From contig WGLN01000013.1 in assembly GCA_016125555.1 (NCBI GenBank), positions 25,546-89,545 of the forward strand: 64,000 nt of DNA, in the 5' to 3' direction. Within the stretch, counting starts at the first letter, position 1, and the number at the start of each line of letters is the position of its first letter. Position numbers and translations under genes: made by a program. Shown in pieces: positions 52,870 through 62,102 of this stretch. Under the pieces are notes generated by a model. That model did not search any database. It saw only the letters and a list, made by a program, of their open reading frames with translations, and was not told the DNA's origin. The stretch is from Porphyrobacter sp. Lineage in GTDB: Bacteria; Pseudomonadota; Alphaproteobacteria; Sphingomonadales; Sphingomonadaceae.

Positions 52870-53577
52870 TCAGAAACGCATCCGCATCGCGAGATCGGCG
52901 GAGGTCGCCGCGCCCGGAGCGATCGGCGTCACAAAGCGCTCAACCCGCATCGAGAGCGACGCGCCACCTGCGCTCTCGCCGCCACCGAGCGGAAGATCGG
53001 CAAGCGAAATCGCCAGCCCGCGGGCCGCCGGATTCTCTCCATTGACGAGCCGGTTGATGGCATCGTCCGGACTCTCGCCGCCCCAGCCGCCCCGGTCGAA
53101 GGCACTGACAGCGAGATGCGCGCCGCCTTGCGCGCCGAAGGTGAGTTCCGCTTCCTGGTCGAGCGCAAAGGTCGGCCTGGTGAGCAGCGGACCACCGTTC
53201 GTGCCGCTCTTGGTCCGCGCCAGGCGCAACCCCGCGCCGATCCGCAGGTCCGCGCCGATGTCCTGCCATGCGCCCGACGCAACCCCGTAGCCGCGCTGCC
53301 AGCCTTCGGTCCCGCGGCCTTCGAAGGTCTTGCTGCCCGATCGGATACGCTCGCCGCGCAGGAGAATGCCGGCATCATCCCAGTCGGTTTGCGCGGTCCG
53401 CCGGACCGGACGGGCCGCAAAACGATGCACGAGCAGATCGCTCGCCTCGGGAGCGACGGCAGAGGACCCTTCGATGTCCCGGTCGGCCTCGCGGTCGTGC
53501 GCCGCGGCCGGGTGCGCCGGCACGGCGGCGGCCACCAGCAGGGCTGCACAGGGCGCCAGAAACGGGCTCGCTCGCAT
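52870..53577 (-). CDS. hypothetical secreted protein
   Basis: MRASPFLAPCAALLVAAAVPAHPAAA signal peptide; beta-rich remainder ending ADLAMRMRF. Confidence 0.65.
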   Translation of the reverse strand: MRASPFLAPCAALLVAAAVPAHPAAAHDREADRDIEGSSAVAPEASDLLVHRFAARPVRRTAQTDWDDAGILLRGERIRSGSKTFEGRGTEGWQRGYGVASGAWQDIGADLRIGAGLRLARTKSGTNGGPLLTRPTFALDQEAELTFGAQGGAHLAVSAFDRGGWGGESPDDAINRLVNGENPAARGLAISLADLPLGGGESAGGASLSMRVERFVTPIAPGAATSADLAMRMRF

Positions 53578-53616
53578 TGCCGGGCTCCTTTGCAGGTTGC
53601 TTTCCACGGGCAGCCA

Positions 53617-53684
53617 GACGCCGCCGTCGGTGGATACCCGCACTTGCACATCTCAGTGTGCGGGAATCCCAACGGGGCGGCGTC
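53617..53684. repeat. 68-nt nested inverted repeat in divergent intergenic region
   Basis: Outer gacgccgcc/ggcggcgtc (9 bp) and inner ggatacccgcac/gtgcgggaatcc (12 bp, one mismatch), 6x6 internal loop, 14-nt apical loop. Confidence 0.75.
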
Positions 53685-53711
53685 AGGCAGGCAAACGCCA
53701 TCTGGGACCCG

Positions 53712-54731
53712 ATGTTCATGCGCCATCTCCGCCTTGCCGCGCTCCTCGCCGCCGCGACCTTGCTCGGCGCGCCAAGAGTGCCGGAAGCGCCAGCGCAGGA
53801 CCTCGCCGCGCTTTCGGCCGCATGGCCCGCGCCGGCGGGCGAGCTCTCGGTGATGACCTACAACATCAAGGACCTGCCCTGGCCGGTCGCCAGCGGGCGC
53901 GACGCCGCAGCGGAGGCGATCGGGGCGCGTCTGGCGGCGATGCGCGCGCGCGGTGTCCAGCCCGACGTGGTGCTGCTGCAGGAAGCGTTTGGCGACGAGG
54001 CATTGGCGATCGGCAGGATCGCCGGCTACGCGCACACCATCGCCGGTCCGCAGCAGGCGCCCACCGCAGCCGCGCCGCCGCTCGGACGCAGCTTCGCCGA
54101 CGCTGCACAATTCATCAAGGGCGAGACCAGCGGCAGCCTGATGAACGGCGGTCTCGTGATCCTCTCCGACCTTCCGATCACGCGGGTCGAGCGCCACGCC
54201 TTCCCCCAAGGCGCCTGCGCGGGCTTCGATTGCCTCGCCGCAAAGGGCGTGCTGATCGCCTGGGCCGCCGTGCCCGGGACGAAGCGGGAGGTCGCACTGG
54301 TCGACACCCATCTCAATTCGCGCGGCTCCGCGCACGTTCCCCTCGAACGCACCGACACCGCCTATGCGTGGCAGGCCAACCGGCTCCGCCAGCTCCTTGC
54401 CGAGCGGATCGCTCCCGGCACGGCGGTGATCCTCGGCGGGGACTTCAACACCGGCAAGATCCCGGCCCGCATCGCCAGCGTTGCGACGCCGCTGCTCGCC
54501 GGTCCAGCGCCCGAGGTCCTGCCCGCCCTGCTGCGCGAGGGCGCGGTCGCGACCGGTGACCGTGCCGAAGCCGCAGGGCTGGTGGATCGCAACAAGGACA
54601 AGATCATCGCCCGCAGCGGCAAGGGGCTGCGGCTCGTGGCGGAGCGCGCCTGGGTTCCCTTCGGCCTGCTGGAACGCCGCCCGCTGTCCGATCACGCCGG
54701 CTTCGTCGTCGATTTCGCCGTCGCGCCCTGA
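53712..54731 (+). CDS. endonuclease/exonuclease/phosphatase (EEP) family protein, secreted
   Basis: Signal peptide; LSVMTYNIKDLPWPVASGRD...DVVLLQEAFGDEA...ILGGDFNTG...SDHAGFVVDF. Confidence 0.88.
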   Translation: MFMRHLRLAALLAAATLLGAPRVPEAPAQDLAALSAAWPAPAGELSVMTYNIKDLPWPVASGRDAAAEAIGARLAAMRARGVQPDVVLLQEAFGDEALAIGRIAGYAHTIAGPQQAPTAAAPPLGRSFADAAQFIKGETSGSLMNGGLVILSDLPITRVERHAFPQGACAGFDCLAAKGVLIAWAAVPGTKREVALVDTHLNSRGSAHVPLERTDTAYAWQANRLRQLLAERIAPGTAVILGGDFNTGKIPARIASVATPLLAGPAPEVLPALLREGAVATGDRAEAAGLVDRNKDKIIARSGKGLRLVAERAWVPFGLLERRPLSDHAGFVVDFAVAP

Positions 54732-54881
54732 AGCGGCCCCGCGCGCCCGCGCCGGCTTGCGCGGGCGAGGATCACCATTCGTCGAGCGGCCATTGCAAAG
54801 CACCGCGCCGCGTGCCACGCCGCCGCGCGGCGGGCCGAGGTCGGCACGCTTCATCACCGATTTCGCGGTTCCCCGGCCCCC

Positions 54882-55400
54882 ATGGCGTTCCATTCCAAGC
54901 TTGAGCAGGCCTATCTCGCCCAGCGCCCGCGGCTGCTGCGCTTCCTGATCGCGCGCGGCGCCGGGGACGCGGCCGAAGACCTTTTGCAGGAGCTGTGGCT
55001 GCGGCTGGCGGGAGCAGGCGATCCCGAGGCGGCGGCGCATCCGGCCTACATGCTGCGCGCCGCGGACCGGCTGATGATCGACCGATTCCGCTCGCGCCGA
55101 CAGGAAGTGCTGCGCGAACAGGCCTGGTCCGAGGTCCAGCCCGGCCTCGTCGAGGACATCGCGCCCGCGCCCGACGCCGAACGCAGCCTTGCCGCACGCC
55201 AGCACTTCGCGGCGGTCGAGCGCGCGCTCGCGGCGCTCGGCGCGCGGCCCGCGGCGATCTTCCGCCGTCACCGCATCGAAGGGGTGGCGCAGCGCGCCAT
55301 TGCTGCCGAGTTCGGCGTCAGCCTCAGCACGGTGGAAAGCGATCTCAGGCGCGCCTATGCGGCGCTCGCCGACTTGCGGAGGACGCTCGATGAGGCTTGA
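54882..55400 (+). CDS. ECF sigma factor
   Basis: MAFHSKLEQAYLAQRPRLLRFLIARGAGDAAEDLLQELWLRL; VAQRAIAAEFGVSLSTVESDLRRAYAAL. Confidence 0.9.
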   Translation: MAFHSKLEQAYLAQRPRLLRFLIARGAGDAAEDLLQELWLRLAGAGDPEAAAHPAYMLRAADRLMIDRFRSRRQEVLREQAWSEVQPGLVEDIAPAPDAERSLAARQHFAAVERALAALGARPAAIFRRHRIEGVAQRAIAAEFGVSLSTVESDLRRAYAALADLRRTLDEA

Positions 55401-55438
55401 ACGCGACGTCTTCGTCTACCTGTCAGGAGGTGCACGCC

Positions 55439-56374
55439 ATGATCCCTGACCCGAAGGTCCGCGAGGCGGCGCTCCGCTGGGCGGCGCTTACCGGCGATCC
55501 CGACTTTGCCGACTGGGAGGGCTTCACCGACTGGCTGGAAGCGGACCCCGCCCATGCGCGCGCCTATGACGAGGTGCAATATGCGGTCACAGATGCGGCT
55601 GAGGTCATGGAGACGGTGCATGCCCTCGCCAAGGCCGCACCGGCGCCGGCCAACGACAATCCGCCCTTCGCCCTCAGTGCCACGCGCCCTGCATGGATCG
55701 GCGCCGCGATCGCCGCCGCGCTGGTGCTGGTGGCGAGCTTCGTGCTGTGGCCCGCCACCCGCGGAGAGACGCTCTACACCACCGTTCCGGGGGAAACCCG
55801 GCTGATCGCCCTCGGCGAGGGCAGCAAGATCGAACTGGGCGGCGATAGCCGCCTCGCGATCCCGGACGAAGGGGCACGACGGGCGCGGCTCGAGAGCGGG
55901 CAGGCCTTGTTCACGATCCGCCATGACGCGGCCGATCCTTTTGTGCTCACCGTTGGCGGCGCCCGGCTGGTCGATGCCGGGACGGTGTTCGACGTGCGCA
56001 CCCGGCCGGACGGGCTCGCCCTCGCGGTGGCCGAGGGCGCGGTGGTGGTGAACCCGCGAGTGCAGGCGCTGCGGGTCGAGGCCGGGCACAGGGCGGTGCT
56101 GGAGGATGGGCGGCTCACCGTCTCGGCAGTCGAACCCGCAGAGGTGGGCGAATGGGCGCGCGGGCGGATCACCTTCCGCGATGCGGGCCCCGCCGAAGTT
56201 GCTGCCGAACTCTCGCGCGCCACGGGCCTTGTGTTCCGCAGCAGCGGCGGCGCGGCGCGCATCTCGGGCAGCATCGCGCTCGATCAGGTCCGCAGCGACC
56301 CGGCCTCGCTTGCGCCGATCCTCGGGATGCGGGTGCAGCGCGAAGGCGAGGCATGGGTGATTGCGGCGAGGTAA
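55439..56374 (+). CDS. FecR family anti-sigma regulator
   Basis: WLEADPAHARAYDEVQ; VPGETRLIALGEGSKIELGGDSRLAI; ADPFVLTVGGARLVDAGTVFDVR. Confidence 0.92.
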   Translation: MIPDPKVREAALRWAALTGDPDFADWEGFTDWLEADPAHARAYDEVQYAVTDAAEVMETVHALAKAAPAPANDNPPFALSATRPAWIGAAIAAALVLVASFVLWPATRGETLYTTVPGETRLIALGEGSKIELGGDSRLAIPDEGARRARLESGQALFTIRHDAADPFVLTVGGARLVDAGTVFDVRTRPDGLALAVAEGAVVVNPRVQALRVEAGHRAVLEDGRLTVSAVEPAEVGEWARGRITFRDAGPAEVAAELSRATGLVFRSSGGAARISGSIALDQVRSDPASLAPILGMRVQREGEAWVIAAR

Positions 56375-56378
56375 GCGC

Positions 56379-58724
56379 GTGAGACCTCTCGTTCCCCTTG
56401 CCGCGCTCGCCGCGCTGACGCTCGCCGCGCCCTTGTCGGCCAAGGTCGCCGACCTTGCCGTGCCGGACGGCACGCTCTCGGATGTGGCGATCGCGGTTGC
56501 GCGGGCGACCGACGCGACCATCGTCATCGCCGACCCCGCGGTCGCCCGGCGCAAGGTTCCGGGCATTCGCGGACGGATGAACGCGGATGCCGCGGTGCGC
56601 CGGATCGCCCGGGCGAGCGGGCTGAGGGCCGTCAAGGTCGCACCGGGCGCGTGGCGGCTGGTGGCGCCGCCGCCCGCGCCCCGGCCCCGTCCCGCGCCAG
56701 CGCCTCGTCCTGCGATCGCGCCCCCGCCCGAAACACAGGGCCAGGAAATCACCGTCATCGCCAGCAAGCGCGACATGCGGCTCACCGATCTTGCCGCGCA
56801 GGCGACGCTGCTCGACGGCGCGGTGCTCGAGTTGGGTGGCGTGGGCGGGACCGAGCGGATCACGCGGCGCAGCGCCGCGGTCAGCTCCACCTATCTCGGC
56901 AGCGGGCGCAACAAGCTGTTCATCCGCGGGATCGCGGATTCGAGCTTCACCGGGCCGACCCAGGCGACCGTCGGCCAATATCTCGGCGACCTGCGGCTCA
57001 GCTACAACGCCCCCGATCCCGACCTGCGCCTCTCGGACATGGAGCGGGTCGAGATCCTCGAAGGGCCGCAGGGGACGCTGTATGGCGCGGGCTCGCTGGG
57101 CGGGATCATCCGGCTGGTGCCGCGCGCGCCGGAGCCGGGCGAGACCAGCCTCGTCCTCTCGGGCGGCGCGAGCGCGATCCAGAACGGCGAGCCGGGCGGC
57201 GATGCTCACGCCACGCTCAACCTGCCGGTTGCTGGCGAGACGGCGACCTTGCGCGCCAATTTCGATGCCGCCAGCCTCGGTGGCTATATCGACAAGCCGC
57301 TGATCGGTGCGCGCGATGTCAATCGCACCCGCATCCTTGCGGGACGCGCGGCTCTGCGCGTCGAGATCGGTCCGGATTGGCGCGCCGACCTGATGGTGAT
57401 CGGGCAGGACACCGAGGCCGACGACAGCCAGTATGCCGACCGGCGCGGCGCGCGGCTCGTCAACTCGGCGCACGTCGCGGAAGGTTCGCGGGCGCGCTAC
57501 GGCCAGGCGCAGGCAGTGGTGACGGGACGGATCGGCGCGCTGCACTTCAAGTCCTCCACCGGTATCGCCGGACAGCGCCTGTCCGAACGCTACGACGCGA
57601 CCGCACCCGGTGCCGCACCGCGGCTGTTCGAGCAGCGCAACCGCACCCGCATGATCGCCAACGAGACCAGGCTGTGGCAGCCGCTCGACGGCGCCTTCGG
57701 CTGGGTGCTCGGCTCCAGCATCGTCGACAACTCGACGACCCTCACCCGCGCGCTCGGCCCGGAGGGCGAGCAGCTCGCGAGCACCGGGGTGCGCAACACC
57801 GTGTTCGAGATCACCGGATATGGCGAGGCGAGCTACCGCATCGCCCCGGACCTCGTCGCGACCGCGGGGCTGCGCGTCACCGATGTCGCGCTCGGCGGGG
57901 CGGGCGAGGATGTCGCGCCGATGCTTGCCCTCGCAGGCCGCGAGATCACTGCCCGGCGGCACGAGACCGCGACCCTGCCCTCGGCCTCGCTGCTCGGCCG
58001 GATCGGCGCCAACGCCCGCGCCTATGTCCGTTATCAGGAGGGGTTCCGGCCCGGCGGGCTCGCCGTGGCGGGCGATTTCGTGCGCCAGTTCCGCTCCGAC
58101 CGCGCGCGCACGATCGAGCTCGGCGGCGGCTGGGGCCTGCCCGGACGCGGTGCTTTCGACATCGGTCTGAGCCTTTCCTACACCCGCTGGCGCGACATCC
58201 AGGCCGATTTCATCGACATCGGCGGGTTGCCCACCACTGCCAATATCGGCGACGGGCGGATCATCGCAGCGAGCCTTTCGGGGAGCGTCCGGATCGCGGC
58301 GGGCCTGCGCGGCGAACTCGGCGCGACGCTCAACGACAGCAAGGTCGACGAGCCGGCGTTCCTGACCTTCGAGCGGCTGTCGCGCATCCCCAACATCGCG
58401 CGTTTCGCGGGGCGCGCGGGGCTTGCCTGGCAGCGCGATTTCGCCTCGGGCACCCGGCTCTCGGTGGATGGCTGGGCGAGCTATGTCGGCAAGTCGCGGC
58501 TCGGGATCGGGCCTGAACTGGGCGATCTGCAGGGCGATTATCTCGACAGCGGGGTGACGCTGCGCTTCGGGCGCGAGAACGCGGGGCTCACGCTTTCGCT
58601 CACCAACCTCGCCGATGCCGAGGGCAACCGCTTCGCGCTCGGCACGCCCTTTGCGACCGGGCGCGAACAGGTGACGCCGCTCCAGCCGCGCACCATCCGG
58701 ATCGGCTTCGACAGCCGTTTCTGA
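56379..58724 (+). CDS. TonB-dependent receptor with N-terminal STN domain
   Basis: DGTLSDVAIAVARATDATIVIADPAVARRKVPGIRGRMNADAAVRRIARASGL; GTLYGAGSLGGIIRLVP; terminal IRIGFDSRF. Confidence 0.93.
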   Translation: MRPLVPLAALAALTLAAPLSAKVADLAVPDGTLSDVAIAVARATDATIVIADPAVARRKVPGIRGRMNADAAVRRIARASGLRAVKVAPGAWRLVAPPPAPRPRPAPAPRPAIAPPPETQGQEITVIASKRDMRLTDLAAQATLLDGAVLELGGVGGTERITRRSAAVSSTYLGSGRNKLFIRGIADSSFTGPTQATVGQYLGDLRLSYNAPDPDLRLSDMERVEILEGPQGTLYGAGSLGGIIRLVPRAPEPGETSLVLSGGASAIQNGEPGGDAHATLNLPVAGETATLRANFDAASLGGYIDKPLIGARDVNRTRILAGRAALRVEIGPDWRADLMVIGQDTEADDSQYADRRGARLVNSAHVAEGSRARYGQAQAVVTGRIGALHFKSSTGIAGQRLSERYDATAPGAAPRLFEQRNRTRMIANETRLWQPLDGAFGWVLGSSIVDNSTTLTRALGPEGEQLASTGVRNTVFEITGYGEASYRIAPDLVATAGLRVTDVALGGAGEDVAPMLALAGREITARRHETATLPSASLLGRIGANARAYVRYQEGFRPGGLAVAGDFVRQFRSDRARTIELGGGWGLPGRGAFDIGLSLSYTRWRDIQADFIDIGGLPTTANIGDGRIIAASLSGSVRIAAGLRGELGATLNDSKVDEPAFLTFERLSRIPNIARFAGRAGLAWQRDFASGTRLSVDGWASYVGKSRLGIGPELGDLQGDYLDSGVTLRFGRENAGLTLSLTNLADAEGNRFALGTPFATGREQVTPLQPRTIRIGFDSRF

Positions 58725-58810
58725 AGCACCGGCGCGGTTTTTTCGCGTTTTCTCCAAGGTCGCCGCCGCGCGCCTCCGTCTTTCGCTGCGAAGACCAGGA
58801 GGAACCCCCA

Positions 58811-61800
58811 ATGACCCCCACCCCCCGCACGACTCCGCTCACGCTCGCGCTGCTCGCCGGCACCGCGCTCGCCGCGCCCGCCCATCCGCTTGCCGCGCAG
58901 ACCGTCATCAACACCGCGCGCACCACCGCGGTCGCGACCGCCACGGCGAATGGCGGCCAACCGGCCGACGTGAAGATCGACACCGCCGGTTCGGTGACCG
59001 TCACCGGCGGCGCGGCGGTGACCGTCAACAGCGACAACGACATCACCAATGCGGGCAAGATCGCCATCGCCAATGCCGACAACGCCACCGGCATCCTCGT
59101 GAGCGGCCCGCGCACCGCCGACATCGCCAATTCAGGGACGATCACGATCGACGAGACCTATACCGCCACCGACAGCGACAATGACGGCGATCTCGACGGG
59201 CCCTTCGCGATCGGCACCGGGCGCACTGCAATCCTCGTCGACGGCGCGCTGACCGGCAATCTCAGTCACACCGGGACGATCAGCGTCGAAGGAAACCAGT
59301 CCGCGGGCATCCGCGCCACCGGCCCGATTACCGGCACTTTCACCCACGAGGGCAAGACCACGGTGATCGGGAATCAGTCGGTCGGCGTCGCGGTGGAGGG
59401 CATCTCGGGCAACGTTCGCCTCGCTGGCGAGATCGCGGTCAAGGGCGAAGGCGCGCAAGGCGCGGTGTTCGCCGGCGACGTCGGCGGTGCGCTGCGAGTG
59501 CAGAGCGCCATCACCGTCAGCGGCTATCGCACCATCCCCGCGCCCTCCGATACCTCCAAGCTCGATGCCGATGACCTTCTCCAGGGCGGCAGCGCGCTGG
59601 TGATCGAGGGCAATCTCGCCAAGGGGCTGATCTTCGAGACCGCGCCCGCGGACAATGTCGCGGGCGACAATGACGAGGACAAGGACGGGATCGACGACGC
59701 CAAGGAAGGCAACGCGAAGATCATCGCCTATGGCAGTGCGCCGGCGGTGCAGATCGGTGCCGCGGATCATGATATTGCCATCGGCGCGACCCAGGGCACC
59801 GCGAGCGGCTTCGGCATGATCCTTGCCGGCAGCGTGCTCGGTGACGGGGTCTACAGCGGGGTAAATGCCACCGGGATGCGGATCGGCGGGCGCGGCGGCG
59901 CGGTGAGCGTCGCGGGCGGGATGATCACCAGCGCGACGATCGCGGCCACCGCGCGCAACGCCGATGCGACCGCGCTCGATCTCGCCGCGGGCACCACGCT
60001 GCCCGAACTGCGCAACAGCGGCACCATCACTGCCAAGGTCACCGGCACGACCGGCGGCGTGGCCACCGCGCTACTGGTCGAAACGGGCGCCGCGCTCCCC
60101 GTTCTCAAGAACGCCAAGACCATTGCGGCCACCACCCTTGAAAGCGGCACGGCCTATGCCATCCGCGACCTATCCGGCACGCTCGGTCTGGTCGAGAACA
60201 GCGGCGCGATCACCGCCAGCGGGGCCGAGGCAGGCGCGGGGCGCAATGTCGCCATCGATCTCTCGGCACGTAGCGCGAACGCGGTAATCCGGCAGACCGC
60301 GGTCGCCTCGGGCGTGGCCGCACCGACCATCACCGGCGACATCCGCTTCGGCAGTGGCGACGACCTTCTCGACATTGCCGACGGGAAGGTCACGGGCGAT
60401 GTCGCCTTCGGCGCGGGTGCGGATCGCATGGCGCTGAGCGGCGATGCGGTGTTCGTCGGCACCGCGATGTTCGGCGGCGAGGCCGATCGGCTCGAACTCG
60501 CCGGCACCTCGGTGTTCAGCGGCACCGCGGCCTTCGGGGGCGGCGCAGGCGCGCTCACCATCGCGGGCTCAGGGGCCTTCGCGGGGCGGCTGACCGGTGC
60601 ACAGAACGTCGCCGTCACGGTCGGCGGCGGCAGCTTCGCGGTGACCGGGCCGGCCACCATCGCCTCGCTCGACGTGTCGGCAACCGGGATCATCGGCGCG
60701 ACCGTCGGTGGCGGCGGCGATGCCAGCACCGCGATCACCGTGACCGGCAACGCCGCCTTCGCCAAGGGCGCGAAAATCGCGATCCGGCTTGCCGACATCA
60801 CCGACGCCGAAGGCACCTTCAACGTGCTCAGCGCCGGCACCCTCACCGGCGCTGCGGATCTTGCCGCCGACAGCGCGCTCGTGCCCTTCATGTACAAGGC
60901 GACGCTCGCGGTTGCGGGCAACAGCGTCACGGTCGACATCGACCGCAAGGCGACCGCCGATCTCGGGCTCAACGCCTCGGAAAGCGCCGCCTTCGACAAG
61001 CTCTACGCCGCCCTCGCAGAGGATGCCGACGTGGCCGCGGTGTTCCTCGCGATCAACAGCGGCACGTTGTTCCAGGCCTATGTCGCCCAGACCCTGCCCG
61101 ATCACGCCGGGGGCACCTTCGAGGGGCTGAGCCAGGGCCTGCGCACCTTCGACCGCCAGTTCATGGACCCCACCGCCCCCTTCGACGAGGAAGGCAAGCT
61201 GCGCATCATCGCCGACTTCGCCAACTGGAACGCCAACAAGAACCGCGACCAGTCCGCCGCCTACGACCTCAACGGCCTCGGCTTCCGCGGAGGGCTCGAA
61301 TACCTGACCGGGATCGGCGCCTTCGGCATCACCGGCAGCTGGCTGTGGAGCAAGCACAAGGGCGCCTTCGAGAACGACGTGCTCGGCGACAACTACGAGA
61401 TCGGTGCCCACTGGCGCGGCAAGTTCGGACCCGTCATCGGCTTCGCGCGCGCCGGGATCGGCAAGTCGGACTATTCCGGCTCGCGCCGTTTTGTCGGCGG
61501 CAGCGGCGAGGAGGCCGTCGATTACACCATCACCCGCAACTGGAGCGGCGATTTCGTCTCGGCCACCGGCGGCGTGTCGATCGAAGGCGGCGGACAGTTC
61601 TTCTTCTTCCGCCCCTCACTGGTGCTCGACTACCTGCGCCTGTCGGAAGATGGCTACGAGGAGCAGGGCGGCGGCGATGCGCTGAACCTGACGGTCGAGG
61701 GCCGCAAGAGCGACGAGCTGGCGCTCAACGCGGGCCTCGCACTGGGCGCCGACCTGTGGGGAATGCAGGCGCACGACACCGCCTGGTTCCGGATCGAGGG

Positions 61801-62032
61801 CGAAGGCGGCTGGCGCCAGATCCTCTCGGGGGATCTCGGCAAGACCGTCGCGCGCTACGGCGACGGAGAGCAGTTCACCCTCACCCCCGACCCGCGCGAA
61901 AGCGGCTGGTTCGCCCGGCTGCGGGCGCTCGGCGGCGACGGGTCCTACACGATCGCCGGCGAGGTCGGGCTCGAGGAGCAGTTCGGCCAGGTCGGCTACA
62001 GCTTGCGCGCATCGCTCCGCTTCGGCTGGTGA
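58811..62032 (+). CDS. autotransporter domain-containing outer membrane protein
   Basis: Signal peptide; repetitive Gly/Ala/Thr beta-helix passenger; C-terminal beta-barrel ending YSLRASLRFGW. Confidence 0.9.
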   Translation: MTPTPRTTPLTLALLAGTALAAPAHPLAAQTVINTARTTAVATATANGGQPADVKIDTAGSVTVTGGAAVTVNSDNDITNAGKIAIANADNATGILVSGPRTADIANSGTITIDETYTATDSDNDGDLDGPFAIGTGRTAILVDGALTGNLSHTGTISVEGNQSAGIRATGPITGTFTHEGKTTVIGNQSVGVAVEGISGNVRLAGEIAVKGEGAQGAVFAGDVGGALRVQSAITVSGYRTIPAPSDTSKLDADDLLQGGSALVIEGNLAKGLIFETAPADNVAGDNDEDKDGIDDAKEGNAKIIAYGSAPAVQIGAADHDIAIGATQGTASGFGMILAGSVLGDGVYSGVNATGMRIGGRGGAVSVAGGMITSATIAATARNADATALDLAAGTTLPELRNSGTITAKVTGTTGGVATALLVETGAALPVLKNAKTIAATTLESGTAYAIRDLSGTLGLVENSGAITASGAEAGAGRNVAIDLSARSANAVIRQTAVASGVAAPTITGDIRFGSGDDLLDIADGKVTGDVAFGAGADRMALSGDAVFVGTAMFGGEADRLELAGTSVFSGTAAFGGGAGALTIAGSGAFAGRLTGAQNVAVTVGGGSFAVTGPATIASLDVSATGIIGATVGGGGDASTAITVTGNAAFAKGAKIAIRLADITDAEGTFNVLSAGTLTGAADLAADSALVPFMYKATLAVAGNSVTVDIDRKATADLGLNASESAAFDKLYAALAEDADVAAVFLAINSGTLFQAYVAQTLPDHAGGTFEGLSQGLRTFDRQFMDPTAPFDEEGKLRIIADFANWNANKNRDQSAAYDLNGLGFRGGLEYLTGIGAFGITGSWLWSKHKGAFENDVLGDNYEIGAHWRGKFGPVIGFARAGIGKSDYSGSRRFVGGSGEEAVDYTITRNWSGDFVSATGGVSIEGGGQFFFFRPSLVLDYLRLSEDGYEEQGGGDALNLTVEGRKSDELALNAGLALGADLWGMQAHDTAWFRIEGEGGWRQILSGDLGKTVARYGDGEQFTLTPDPRESGWFARLRALGGDGSYTIAGEVGLEEQFGQVGYSLRASLRFGW

Positions 62033-62102
62033 TGCGCGCGGGTGCCGGCTCTCAATGCCCCCCCGCAGGGCCGGCACCCATGATGTCTTCCGTGCGGGCC
62101 GT

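Noticed and set aside
56169-58811. 880-aa minus-strand ORF
   Set aside because: Antisense shadow of the second TonB-dependent receptor.
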